DNA of 64,000 nt from Pseudovibrio sp. Tun.PSC04-5.I4 (GTDB taxonomy: Bacteria > Pseudomonadota > Alphaproteobacteria > Rhizobiales > Stappiaceae): NCBI RefSeq assembly GCF_900104145.1, contig NZ_FNLB01000001.1, positions 1 to 64,000 on the forward strand, written 5' to 3'. Shown one piece after another: positions 18,181 to 27,424 of this stretch; the first letter of the stretch is position 1; each line of letters opens with the position of its first letter. Below the pieces are notes generated by a model. It searched no databases, was not told the DNA's origin, and worked only from the letters and a program-made list of their open reading frames with translations. Both the position numbers and the translations under genes were made by a program.

Positions 18181-19332
18181 TCAATGATGGGAGGTGTTCG
18201 CATGGGGATGTTCATGGCGAACCCGGCCATAGGACCAATAGGCGGCACATGCCCCTTCGGAGGACACCATGCACGCACCCCGTGGATTATCTGGGGTGCA
18301 AACCGTGCCAAATAATTTGCAATCTGTTGGCTTTTTCTCGCCCCGCAAAATTGCTGGACAAGCACACCCTTTCACATCGCTGATCGCTTGTTCAGACAAG
18401 GCAAACCGATGCTCCGCATCATAAGCAAGGTAGGTTTGCTTTAACTGCAGACTGCTGTCTGGTACCTCTCCCAAACCCCGCCATTCAAAAGACCCGCGCT
18501 TTTCAAAAACACGTTCAACAATCTGTTGCGCCTTGAGGTTCCCTTCCTGCGAAACAACGCGGGTATATTGGTTTTCAACCTTTGCTGTTCCCCGGTTCGC
18601 CTGCCGCACCAACATCAAAGTAGATTGCAGAACGTCCAGCGGCTCAAATCCGGCAACAACCACAGGTTTGTTGAATGCCTGCGCCAGTGGCGCATAAGGC
18701 CCGGCCCCAATCACAGCACTCACATGAGAGGGCCCTAAAAACCCATCAATCCGACTGGCATTGGTGACGCCAAGCCCTGCTGACTCAAGGATAAAGCGTA
18801 TGACTGCGGGTGTGAGCAGGTGATTGCATAAGATCGAGAAATTCGTCAGGCCCTCGGCAGCAGCATGCAGAATGGCAACCGCACTTGGCGGGGTCGTCGT
18901 TTCAAACCCAATGGCAAGAAACACGACTTCACGCTCCGGGTTTTCATGGGCCAGCCGCAAAGCATCTGTGATGGAATACACCATGCGCACATCGGCACCC
19001 TTTGCCTTAGCTGTGATCAGGCTCGTGCCCTTTTTTGCAGGCACACGCATCACATCGCCATAAGTACACAAAATCACCCCTTCCGCTTCCGCCAGTTCAA
19101 TCGCCATTTGAATGCGCGAAGCTGGAAGAACACACACAGGGCAACCCGGTCCGTGCAAAAAGGTTACGTCCTCTGGCACCAGATCCATCAGGCCATAGCG
19201 GAAGATCGCGTGGGTATGGCCACCGCAGAATTCCATCAGACCATAGCGACGGCCTGGTTCAACGGCTGCCGCTATTTCTGCAGATAGGTGGAGAGCTTTT
19301 TCGCGATTACGAAAATCATCAAGAAAGCGCAT
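18181..19332 (-). CDS. hypD: hydrogenase maturation protein HypD
   Basis: 383 residues. FCGGHTHAIFRYG (near residue 40) and FLHGPGCPVC are HypD signatures. The C-terminal cysteines (GCACPAIL, DCKLFGTVC, GACMVSSEGAC) bind the [4Fe-4S] cluster. HypD with HypC forms the scaffold on which Fe(CN)2CO is assembled. The start is ATG 19332 (MRFLDDFRNR), overlapping hypC by 14 bp. Confidence 0.95.
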   Translation of the reverse strand: MRFLDDFRNREKALHLSAEIAAAVEPGRRYGLMEFCGGHTHAIFRYGLMDLVPEDVTFLHGPGCPVCVLPASRIQMAIELAEAEGVILCTYGDVMRVPAKKGTSLITAKAKGADVRMVYSITDALRLAHENPEREVVFLAIGFETTTPPSAVAILHAAAEGLTNFSILCNHLLTPAVIRFILESAGLGVTNASRIDGFLGPSHVSAVIGAGPYAPLAQAFNKPVVVAGFEPLDVLQSTLMLVRQANRGTAKVENQYTRVVSQEGNLKAQQIVERVFEKRGSFEWRGLGEVPDSSLQLKQTYLAYDAEHRFALSEQAISDVKGCACPAILRGEKKPTDCKLFGTVCTPDNPRGACMVSSEGACAAYWSYGRVRHEHPHANTSHH

Positions 19333-19600
19333 CAGTGCCTCCTTGAGATCCGCCCTCAGCAGCTTCAGAGGTACCCTTCTCCAACATGCCAGCATCTTCC
19401 ATTATGGCAAGTGTTTTCGCCGCTTCTTCTGGGCTGATCTTGCTCAAAGCAAACCCAACATGCAGCAGCACATAATCCCCGACAGCTACTGTATCAAGGA
19501 GCGCTAAAGAGACGCTCTTTCGAACGCCCCCCAGTAACACGATACCTGTGCTCGCATTTTCGCTGATCTCTACAACTTCAGCTGGAATAGCCAGACACAT
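19319..19600 (-). CDS. hypC: hydrogenase maturation chaperone HypC
   Basis: 93 residues beginning with the invariant MCLAIPAEV; Cys2 is the ligand to the Fe(CN)2CO unit passed to the large subunit. The OB-like core is followed by a C-terminal tail (about residues 75-93) rich in Gly, Ser and Glu. It lies 30 bp downstream of cooH and overlaps hypD. Confidence 0.93.
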   Translation of the reverse strand: MCLAIPAEVVEISENASTGIVLLGGVRKSVSLALLDTVAVGDYVLLHVGFALSKISPEEAAKTLAIMEDAGMLEKGTSEAAEGGSQGGTDALS

Positions 19601-19630
19601 CAGTTCGGTCCTCTTGTTAACGCGTGCATT

Positions 19631-20719
19631 TTAGCGCTCGGTGCAGGCGATACACGGGTCAATGGAGCCGATAATGATCGCAGCATCAGCCACATCCGCC
19701 TGGCGGAGCATCACACGCAGAGCTTCCCAGTTTGGATAGGACGGAACACGCCATTTCACGCGTGCAGGACCATCACTTCCGTCCGTGCGCAGATAGTAGA
19801 TCAACTCTCCACGAGGGGCCTCACTGCGGGCCACACTTTCACCAACAGGAACATGAGGCATATAACCAATACCGAGATCCCCTTTTGGCAGACGATCAAC
19901 ACACTGTCGGACTAGGCTGATCGCGGTTAAAACTTCACGCGTGCGCACCACTGCACGGGAATACACATCCCCATCCGGCAAAAGGTGTTGTTCCATTTCA
20001 AGCTCAGGAAAAGCGTAGTACGGCGCTGTCACTCGCACATCATTTCCCACCCCCGCGGCACGGGCTACTGGGCCGACCACACCGTATCGTCTTGCATGGT
20101 CATGATCGAGAATACCAACGCCTTTGGTCCGTCTGGCAATGGAACTGTGCGTTTCAATGAAATTGAAGGCTTCACGCAGCTGTGGTTCAAGTTCATCCAA
20201 GCGGGTTTTCAGATAAGTGATTTTGTCATGATCAAGATCGACACGAACACCGCCAATAACATTGACGCCCAGGTTCATGCGGTTGCCCCAGAGCACCTCC
20301 TTAATGTCCTGCACAATTTCGCGCAGTTCCATCAGGTGCATAAACAAGGTGTCAAAGCCCACCAGATGGGCCAGAAGAGAAACATTGAAGGTGTTAGACG
20401 CTATGCGCTTCACTTCCTCGGCAATCACGCGGATGTAGCGCGCCCGAGGTGGAATTTCGATCCCGGCGATGTTTTCAACTGCCATGCAGTAAGTTGCCGG
20501 GTGAGAATTAGAGCACAAAGAACATAGGCGCTCTGTCAGAATGATGCACTGAAAGAAGTTCCTATTCAGCGCGATCTGTTCAATCCCCCTGTGCAGGTGA
20601 CCAGCAAAGATGTCAACGTTCTGAATTGTATCGCCTCGAACATCGAGCTTAAAATACATCGGCTCTTCAAGAGCGACATGCAGCGGTCCGACTGGGACTT
20701 CGAAGGTTTCGGTGGTCAT
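19631..20719 (-). CDS. cooH: CooH-type large subunit of energy-converting [NiFe] hydrogenase (group 4)
   Basis: 362 residues, related to NuoD. The NiFe ligands are present: ERLCSLCSNSH near residue 65 and DPCIACTE at the extreme C-terminus. The protein stops two residues past ACT (ER), so there is no C-terminal extension to be cut. This is as reported for R. rubrum CooH and agrees with the absence of a maturation endopeptidase gene here. It reduces protons to H2 with electrons from CO oxidation. The start codon overlaps the cooU stop by one base (TAATG). Confidence 0.93.
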   Translation of the reverse strand: MTTETFEVPVGPLHVALEEPMYFKLDVRGDTIQNVDIFAGHLHRGIEQIALNRNFFQCIILTERLCSLCSNSHPATYCMAVENIAGIEIPPRARYIRVIAEEVKRIASNTFNVSLLAHLVGFDTLFMHLMELREIVQDIKEVLWGNRMNLGVNVIGGVRVDLDHDKITYLKTRLDELEPQLREAFNFIETHSSIARRTKGVGILDHDHARRYGVVGPVARAAGVGNDVRVTAPYYAFPELEMEQHLLPDGDVYSRAVVRTREVLTAISLVRQCVDRLPKGDLGIGYMPHVPVGESVARSEAPRGELIYYLRTDGSDGPARVKWRVPSYPNWEALRVMLRQADVADAAIIIGSIDPCIACTER

Positions 20720-21288
20720 TACATCGCTTCCTTGTCGTTTGTCTCAGTCTTTTGTTCAGCCGCATCTTTGGCACGACTTTCTTCGCGAATTCGGTTCCAA
20801 ACACCATCCGCATTGGCAAGGTTTGTGAGTTCTGAGAACGGAACGTAGCGATCAAACACACCTGCATCCACGCTCTCATCCAGAAAGAGACGGCGCGGAT
20901 CGGGATGTCCCGTAACCACGACATCCGACAGCTCCATCAACTCCCTCTCTTCCCAATCTGCATTGGGGAACAAGCTGGTGACAGACGGCAAAGTCTCGCC
21001 CGCCTCCACAATGACCCTCACGGTCAAAGGCAACCCTTCCAGCATGAAGTGATAGGCAATCTCATGACGCTCAGGTGCGCCTTTCGGGTCCGGGCGGTAC
21101 ACAGTCACCGTAGCAAGGCGGCAACCAACCTCATACATCTTGGTTGCAAACTCGAAAAATTGACTGGGCTGCGCAAATTGCATCCAAGTAGACGCCAAAC
21201 CAGCTGGGCTCACATCCACACGCACGCCTTCCTCTGGCATAGCATAAGGCTCACAGAGCGGTTTGATGGTCTCGATCAGATGTTTCAT
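20719..21288 (-). CDS. cooU: CooU, NuoC-like hydrogenase subunit
   Basis: 189 residues with the NuoC/30-kDa subunit pattern: an N-terminal alpha/beta part ending in EVGCRLATVTV, then GLPLTVRVIVEAGETLPS and LFPNADWEERELMEL. It forms part of the peripheral arm with CooL, CooX and CooH. ATG 21288 overlaps the stop of the upstream chimeric gene (ATGA). Its N-terminal 95 residues are about 70 percent identical, by hand alignment, to the N-terminus of that chimera. Confidence 0.9.
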   Translation of the reverse strand: MKHLIETIKPLCEPYAMPEEGVRVDVSPAGLASTWMQFAQPSQFFEFATKMYEVGCRLATVTVYRPDPKGAPERHEIAYHFMLEGLPLTVRVIVEAGETLPSVTSLFPNADWEERELMELSDVVVTGHPDPRRLFLDESVDAGVFDRYVPFSELTNLANADGVWNRIREESRAKDAAEQKTETNDKEAM

Positions 21289-21767
21289 ATCCGCACTCCC
21301 GCGACTTGCCGGGCATCGTGTGCACGGCAACAGTTATTGCAAAGCGGAGCATCTTTTTGCGTAATGTGCTCCTGCCCGATGATAGATAATGAGGTGACAC
21401 CTTCCTGAGGCATCATCAGTGTCTCACCGCAGCTCACACACGCCTCATAATTTGCGACAATTGTGTTCGCGATGGCGCGTTCTTCCACGATGACCTTCAC
21501 GGTCAGAGGCAGCTCTTCCAGCATGAAATTATAGGTAATCTCGCGCCGATCCTTCGCTGTTTCCTGATCAGGGCTATCCACTGTCGCCGTTGCAAGGCGA
21601 CATCCGACTTCCTGCATCTTGGTCGCAAACTCCAAAAACTGAGTTGAGTGCGCCAACTGCATCCACATCGATGCTGAACCAGCTGGATCGACGTCCACAC
21701 GCAACCCTTCTGCTGGCGTAGCGTATGGCCCACAGAGCGGCCTGATGGTTTCGATCAGGGGGTTCAT
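21285..21767 (-). CDS. chimeric CooU(N-terminal)/CooX(C-terminal) protein from a tandem duplication
   Basis: An intact 160-residue ORF. Residues 1-95 match the first half of CooU (LIETIRPLCGPYATP, EFATKMQEVGCRLAT, LPLTVKVIVE). Residues 97-160 match the C-terminal zinc-ribbon-like tail of CooX (ANTIVANYEACVSCGE, LCNNC, ARQVAGVRI). Start and stop each lie exactly 479 bp from the matching signals of cooU and cooX, so one unit containing the cooX end and cooU start was duplicated. The ATGA overlaps are kept at both junctions. The halves have diverged but there is no stop, which suggests selection; the function is unknown. Confidence 0.85.
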   Translation of the reverse strand: MNPLIETIRPLCGPYATPAEGLRVDVDPAGSASMWMQLAHSTQFLEFATKMQEVGCRLATATVDSPDQETAKDRREITYNFMLEELPLTVKVIVEERAIANTIVANYEACVSCGETLMMPQEGVTSLSIIGQEHITQKDAPLCNNCCRAHDARQVAGVRI

Positions 21768-22273
21768 ATCCGCACTCCCGCGATCTGTCGGGCTTTCTGC
21801 ACACGGCGGCATTTATTGCATCGCGGAGCATCTTTTTGGTTCAAACGTTCATGCCCGATGATGGAGGATGAGATTACGCCTCCATGCGGCACCATCAGTG
21901 CCTCACCACAATCCACACACACCTGATATTTAGCAACGATGGTGTCCGCGATGGCGAATTTCTGTTCGTTTCGGTGGCTTAAGTCCCACTCGTTGGTCAC
22001 AGTCATGGCATCAGTTGGACAGTAGTAGGCACAAAGACCACAGAAGGTGCATTTGGAGTGCCAGATGGTCAGAGCAATACCGTCCTTCTCTTCCACAAGG
22101 TCGATGGCACTGGAAACGCAAACTCTGGCACAGGTGGAACACCCAACGCATTTTTCAGCTGTTACAACCACCTTGCCGCGATAAGAGGCTGGCGTTTGTG
22201 GAGGAGCAAAGGGAAAGGCCTCTGTTCTTGGCGGTTTCAGCAAGTTGGAAATAATTTTCTTCAGGAAGCCCAT
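21764..22273 (-). CDS. cooX: CooX, polyferredoxin subunit of the CO-linked hydrogenase
   Basis: 169 residues with two [4Fe-4S] motifs, CVGCSTCARVC and CTFCGLCAYYC (about residues 43-90), as in NuoI/CooX. An additional C-terminal segment has CVDCGEAL and CNKC, a likely zinc ribbon. It relays electrons from CooF toward CooL/CooH. The start overlaps the cooL stop (TGATG). The tail is the part copied into the chimeric gene downstream. Confidence 0.92.
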   Translation of the reverse strand: MGFLKKIISNLLKPPRTEAFPFAPPQTPASYRGKVVVTAEKCVGCSTCARVCVSSAIDLVEEKDGIALTIWHSKCTFCGLCAYYCPTDAMTVTNEWDLSHRNEQKFAIADTIVAKYQVCVDCGEALMVPHGGVISSSIIGHERLNQKDAPRCNKCRRVQKARQIAGVRI

Positions 22274-22704
22274 CAGATCCTCTCTTTCCAAAGCTCAATG
22301 GCATCAGCCAGTCCAGAAACAATGGCTTGAGGCCGCGGGGGGCAGCCCAGGATATTGATGTCGATAGGGATATGCTTATCAACGGGCCCAACCACATGGT
22401 AGCTGTCGGCAAAAACACACCCAGTCACCGGGCAAATGCCCACGGCAACAGTCACTTTTGGTTCCGGCACTTCCGCATAAAGGCGCATAACTTTGTCATA
22501 AAGCGGTCTGGTCATCAGTCCGGTGATGAGCACAATATCGGCATGTTTGGGCGAACCGCAGTATTTGCAGCCTAAACGCTCAACGTCATAACGTGGGATC
22601 AATGCGGTGGTCGCAAGCTCCACATCACACCCGTTACAAGACCCCGCGTTGATCCTGTAAAGCCAGGGAGAACGTGCAGCAGAGGGGAGTAAATTCTTTA
22701 ACAT
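22273..22704 (-). CDS. cooL: CooL, NuoB-like small subunit of the hydrogenase
   Basis: 143 residues. The four Cys for the proximal [4Fe-4S] cluster lie in AGSCNGCDVE, GICPVTGC and LGCPPRP, as in NuoB and group 4 small subunits. It hands electrons to the NiFe site of CooH. It lies 11 bp downstream of cooK. Confidence 0.93.
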   Translation of the reverse strand: MLKNLLPSAARSPWLYRINAGSCNGCDVELATTALIPRYDVERLGCKYCGSPKHADIVLITGLMTRPLYDKVMRLYAEVPEPKVTVAVGICPVTGCVFADSYHVVGPVDKHIPIDINILGCPPRPQAIVSGLADAIELWKERI

Positions 22705-22715
22705 TGTTTTTGCCT

Positions 22716-23672
22716 CTACACGAAAGTGATGATTGCGATCAGACCAAGAAGCCCAAGAGCTTCTGGCCAGGTGAAGAAAAAGCCGAATGCCTGATCGATG
22801 CGCATTCGGCCCATGGAAGCGCGCAGCAAAGTGATGGCAACCATGGCAAACAGTGTTGTTTTGCCCATCATCACAATCAGACCGAGTATTCCGTCAGGCC
22901 CGTTGGGGATGAACAACACAACACCAAGAACAAGCACCACCAGCCGTTGCATAGCCTGCATCAACTGCAAGTAGGCAAGCGGTGGGCCGGAGTACTCGAT
23001 CAATGGACCTTCCAGAATTTCTGTTTCAGCCTCTGCGATATCAAACGGGCCGACGCCCAATGTAGCTGGCAGACACGCAAGGTAGGTGAGAAGCGCAGGC
23101 CACATCAGTGGCTCCAGCAACAAAGGACCATTGGCTTTCTGGTAGGCAACAATTTCGCTGAGCGAGAACACCGCAAATGAACCCGTGGATTGACCTACGA
23201 ACACCGCTACTGATGTCAAAGCAAACAGCAGCGGGCCTTCATAAGCCAGGATCAATGACATTTCTCGGGAGAAGCCCAAAGATCCATAGACAGACCCGGA
23301 AGATGACCCCGCTAGCATGATTACGATACCGGGCACTGCAAGGAGATAGAGCAGAACCAGCAAGTCGCCCCCTATTGAAAGAGAGCTCCAACCTGGAATT
23401 GGCAGAAGGCACACGGCCAGCACCATGGAAGCCACACCAATCAATGGCACTCCCAAAAACAACGGTTCATGAGCGTCATTTGGAATCAGGATCTGTTTCT
23501 GCAACAGCTTTGAAACATCGTAGAACGGCTGGACAAGAGGAGGCCCCTGCCGCGCCTGCAAACGCGCAATCAGTTTACGATCCACGCCTTTCAACAGGAG
23601 GCTGAAAGCAACACCAAAGAAGCTTGCAGCTAGAACTGAGGCAATTGCCTCAATGGGGAAATAGCCACTCAT
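22716..23672 (-). CDS. cooK: CooK, NuoH-like membrane subunit
   Basis: 318 residues with about eight transmembrane helices. Signatures are GVDRKLIARLQARQGPP and QPFYDVSKLLQK near residues 30-55, and DIAEAETEILEGP in the middle, the NuoH/EchB/HycD quinone-site-like region. It links the soluble arm to the ion-pumping subunit. The true start is ATG 23672, overlapping the cooM stop (ATGA); a longer frame from 23915 would lie inside cooM. Confidence 0.92.
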   Translation of the reverse strand: MSGYFPIEAIASVLAASFFGVAFSLLLKGVDRKLIARLQARQGPPLVQPFYDVSKLLQKQILIPNDAHEPLFLGVPLIGVASMVLAVCLLPIPGWSSLSIGGDLLVLLYLLAVPGIVIMLAGSSSGSVYGSLGFSREMSLILAYEGPLLFALTSVAVFVGQSTGSFAVFSLSEIVAYQKANGPLLLEPLMWPALLTYLACLPATLGVGPFDIAEAETEILEGPLIEYSGPPLAYLQLMQAMQRLVVLVLGVVLFIPNGPDGILGLIVMMGKTTLFAMVAITLLRASMGRMRIDQAFGFFFTWPEALGLLGLIAIITFV

Positions 23673-26600
23673 TTGCCGTCTCCTCGAACAAACAGAACTT
23701 TGCGGATCAACCGGTCTGGCGTTGCGTAAAGATTTCCGGCAGCAACCCGTGTCTGGTGCGGTCTGATATCTACACCGCACGTGTGTGCATGAACTCGTCT
23801 GACAGGTAGGCCTGACAGTTTCATCAGGGACCACCCAAGAGCCATGACCGCCAAAAGCGGGATCATCAATGCCAACGGGTGCCAGCCATAAAGGCCGGGT
23901 AATGGCCCAAACCAAGTTGCTTGCACAGGTTCAAGGCCCATTGCAGCTTGCAATCGTGACACCGGTACAAGTAGGAGGCCGGGGAAGATGCTGATCATCA
24001 GGGACATTGCATTCATTGCCAGCATTGGTGCCAACATTGTCCAGGACGCCTCTGACATTTTCTCTGACTGAGGTGACGGCGCACCCATAAACGCAGCGTG
24101 AGCAAATTTAAGTATGGCCGCCAAAGTTGTCAGGCTCGCCCCCATCAACATCAAGGCAATGAACGGATGACCAGAAAGCATTGCACCTTCATAAATCAGC
24201 CATTTAGAGCCCAGTCCATTGAACGGTGGCATGCCAGAAAGAGACAACCCGGCAAACAGGAACATCGCAAAGGTGATCGGCATGCGTTTCGCTAACCCGC
24301 CAAGATCATCCAGAGAGGTTACATGGGCTTGGGCAAGGATAACGCCAGCTGCAAGGAACAATGTATTTTTGAGCAGAGCATGGTTGGCAAGATGCGCCAG
24401 ACCGCCTGCAACACTAAGCGAGTCCCCCAGTGAGAGAGCACACATCACATAGCCGAGCTGAGCAACGGTGGAGTAAACCAACAGACGTTTGATGCCTGTT
24501 TGAATAACCGCCATCATGCCGGCGTAGAGCGCTGTTACGGCCCCAATAATTGCCAGAGAGTAGCTGAACGGATCCAAACCGGACACGACCCCAAACCGAC
24601 TTGCAAGAACCCCGGTTCCAATCAGGAAGAGAAACTTAAAAGCGAACAAAGGACCGCTTTTCAAAAGCACAGCGGAGATATAGCCAGAGACAGGTGTTGG
24701 TGCTGTTGCCGGATGCATCTGATAATCTACCCGCACAGTCAGCATGGCCGCTTTCATAGCCACGCCCAACAAAACACTTCCAAGCCCCAACCCAAGTTGC
24801 CACAAAGGCATTGTCTGTGCAGCGGCACGCACACTGTCAAAGTCCAGAGCTTGGGCCCCAACAGCCAACATGGCGACACCAAAGAACAGGAAGCTCGCCC
24901 CGATCATGTTGAACAGGAAATATTTGAAGCCTTCTTGCAGAGCCTCCTTGGTTTCATCGTGAATAATAGCGAAGTAGAGCGTCCAGCTGCTCATGATCTC
25001 CCAGAAGAAGAAAAAGCTGAACAGGTCGTCGGCCCGTGCCATGCCGATGAGGCCACCTATCATCAAAATGAAGCTGGCCAAGAACCGCTCGATCCGATGC
25101 CCGTGATGCTGAAAATAGCCAATGGTGTGCAAAATATTGAGCAAGCCCAGACCAGTGACAATCACCACGAACCCCAGAGACAAAGCCCCAAATTGTGCCC
25201 GCTCAATGTACAGTGCCAGAATTGCACCAACCATTGTCAGTACGGCCAAGACCCCCGCAAGGGTGTCGGAACGACGACCAAGCACGTAAATGACAATAGC
25301 ACCAACAGCACAAGTTATGGCGGCAAGTGGCCACGTCACATCCAATGTGAGGGCAACACCTTTTGCTCCAGTCACCCATTGACCTGCCTCAGTAGCAAGG
25401 CCGAGGAAGTACTCAGGAGCAAGGCCACTGACCACAAGCGCTGCGGCCAAGACCACTAACGGCAGTTGCATCAAGAGTGGTGCTGCGCTCACAGGCGCTG
25501 ATGTTTCCTGGACTTTATCAAACAGGATAACCCGGATCAGGCGGCCATAGTAAAGAACACCAATCACCCCACCCAGCAGAAGCGACGCTGCGATAACAGG
25601 CATCCCCGCATCCATGCTGGCGTAGATCATCATGAACTTGCTGTAAAAACCCGCGAATGGCGGCAACCCCATGATGGCCAATAGGCCAACTGTAAGCATC
25701 ACGGCAGACACCGGCATGGACCGGCCAATACCAGCGAGATCAGAAATCTGACGCGATCCGGCCCGGTAGATAAGAGCACCTGCCCCAAGGAACAATAATG
25801 TCTTCATGAAACCGTGGGTCAGAATATGAGCAAGACCAGCGGTGGCGGACAGTGTTGTCGCTAACCCGATCAACGCCATAATCTCGCCCACCTGAGCGAT
25901 GGTGGAATAGGCCAGCATCCGCTTTAGGTCAGTTTGACGCCACGCCATGATTTCACCATACAGCAACGACAAAACGCCGATCAGGCTGATGGTCAATCCA
26001 AGTCTGGGAAGGTTGACCAACGCAAGACCAAGCACAATCAATTTAAAAGTGCCAAGCATGCCTGTTTTAGTCAGGATGGACGAAAGCGGAGCAGACACAG
26101 GAGACGGTGCTGCAGGGTGAGCAACAGGCAACCAACTGTGCAGCGGCACAAGGCCAGCTTTCACAGCAAAGCCAGTAAAGAGCAACAACCCGATCATGGT
26201 TGCAGTTGTTGTATCCAGAGCTGCGGCGTGCGCATAAACCGCCTCGAAACTAAAGCCTCCAGCTTCAAGTCCCAGCCAGACAATACCCAACAGCATCACG
26301 TAGGCACCACCCACGCACATAATGAAATAACGCTGACCTGCTGCAAGAGCTTCCTCAGACCGTGTCTGAACGATCAGCAGATAGCTGGACCAGGTCATCA
26401 ATTCCCAAAACAGGTAGAAGGAACCGAGATCCTCTGCCACAGCTAGGCCGATCAAACTACCGCTCATCAAAAACAGGAAGAAGAAGTAAAGCCGTGTATC
26501 GCCTTCATGACTCATATACGCGACTGAGTAGATGGTGACAGCCACCATGACAGCTGCAAACAACAGCGCGAACAAATAGGAAAGTGGGTCGACACCTGTT

Positions 26601-27424
26601 GCAGTAGCAACTATTCCTAGGGTCACAATTGCTAACGTAATAGCCACGCCATCACGTGCGCGGGTCGAGATAAATCCGAGAGCCAGAATGACAAACGCGC
26701 CCGCATAAGGCAACGTGGACAACATAGGCCACGGCCCTTCCACATGGGGCATGCGTGCAGTTAGTTGGAAGATAACCGCCGCGATTTCTGCCACAGGCTC
26801 TGGAAAGAAATTCATCAACGCGGTGAGCGCTCCCAGAACCAGCAAAACCGCATTGCTGACCAGCCAGATGCCTGTTCCACTTTGGGTTTTCGGGGAACTC
26901 ACGTTGACAGGGTTTGCAAAGCAAATACCTTGAATGAGCCGGATCGCGTAAATACTAGCCAGAATGCTGGCAAGTGTTGCGCAAACAGCCAGAACCCAAT
27001 AGCCCCCGGCCACAAGTTCATTGACGATCAAGAAACGGCTCATCGCCCCTTTGAACGGTGAAAGCCCAAGCAGGGAAAACATGCCAAACGCAAACAAAAC
27101 ACCGTAAAGCGGTGTTGTTCTGCCTGCGCCGCGCAAATCTTTTAGTTGCCAACCACCGGCCTTTGCCGCCATGCGGGCCGCAACCACTATAACCAGCAAG
27201 CGCATAATGGATTGGTACACAATGTGCATACCTCCGCCCAACTCACCGGTTTCACTAAGCGCAAAACCAATGAGGGCGAACCCGATTTCTGCAATCGTTG
27301 ACAGGACCAAAACCCGTTTGAGATCACGCCAGACCAGAAGTGCAGCGATCTCACCCAGCATCAAAATGGTGACACCGAGATAGGCCATTATTGGTTGGAA
27401 CAGAGATGGTTCAGAGACGTGCAT
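23669..27424 (-). CDS. cooM: CooM, large multi-antiporter-type membrane subunit
   Basis: 1,251 residues, close to the about 1,270 of R. rubrum CooM, and almost wholly membrane-embedded. An N-terminal partial antiporter unit (residues 1-230) is followed by two NuoL/N/MrpD-type units (about 280-700 and 700-1160). Each unit shows the TM12-like block around LKRMLAYSTIAQVGEI or IKRLLVYSTVAQLGYV, with conserved Lys and Glu in FYLFWELMTWSSY and FFFFWEIMSSW. It is the probable proton or sodium pump driven by H2 evolution. It overlaps hypB by 14 bp. Confidence 0.92.
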   Translation of the reverse strand: MHVSEPSLFQPIMAYLGVTILMLGEIAALLVWRDLKRVLVLSTIAEIGFALIGFALSETGELGGGMHIVYQSIMRLLVIVVAARMAAKAGGWQLKDLRGAGRTTPLYGVLFAFGMFSLLGLSPFKGAMSRFLIVNELVAGGYWVLAVCATLASILASIYAIRLIQGICFANPVNVSSPKTQSGTGIWLVSNAVLLVLGALTALMNFFPEPVAEIAAVIFQLTARMPHVEGPWPMLSTLPYAGAFVILALGFISTRARDGVAITLAIVTLGIVATATGVDPLSYLFALLFAAVMVAVTIYSVAYMSHEGDTRLYFFFLFLMSGSLIGLAVAEDLGSFYLFWELMTWSSYLLIVQTRSEEALAAGQRYFIMCVGGAYVMLLGIVWLGLEAGGFSFEAVYAHAAALDTTTATMIGLLLFTGFAVKAGLVPLHSWLPVAHPAAPSPVSAPLSSILTKTGMLGTFKLIVLGLALVNLPRLGLTISLIGVLSLLYGEIMAWRQTDLKRMLAYSTIAQVGEIMALIGLATTLSATAGLAHILTHGFMKTLLFLGAGALIYRAGSRQISDLAGIGRSMPVSAVMLTVGLLAIMGLPPFAGFYSKFMMIYASMDAGMPVIAASLLLGGVIGVLYYGRLIRVILFDKVQETSAPVSAAPLLMQLPLVVLAAALVVSGLAPEYFLGLATEAGQWVTGAKGVALTLDVTWPLAAITCAVGAIVIYVLGRRSDTLAGVLAVLTMVGAILALYIERAQFGALSLGFVVIVTGLGLLNILHTIGYFQHHGHRIERFLASFILMIGGLIGMARADDLFSFFFFWEIMSSWTLYFAIIHDETKEALQEGFKYFLFNMIGASFLFFGVAMLAVGAQALDFDSVRAAAQTMPLWQLGLGLGSVLLGVAMKAAMLTVRVDYQMHPATAPTPVSGYISAVLLKSGPLFAFKFLFLIGTGVLASRFGVVSGLDPFSYSLAIIGAVTALYAGMMAVIQTGIKRLLVYSTVAQLGYVMCALSLGDSLSVAGGLAHLANHALLKNTLFLAAGVILAQAHVTSLDDLGGLAKRMPITFAMFLFAGLSLSGMPPFNGLGSKWLIYEGAMLSGHPFIALMLMGASLTTLAAILKFAHAAFMGAPSPQSEKMSEASWTMLAPMLAMNAMSLMISIFPGLLLVPVSRLQAAMGLEPVQATWFGPLPGLYGWHPLALMIPLLAVMALGWSLMKLSGLPVRRVHAHTCGVDIRPHQTRVAAGNLYATPDRLIRKVLFVRGDGK

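Noticed and set aside
24500..25459. 319-residue plus-strand ORF opposite cooM
   Set aside because: It lies wholly antisense to the conserved CooM membrane domain, and its composition (rich in His, Gln and Asn) is a mirror of hydrophobic codons. No ribosome site or family match.
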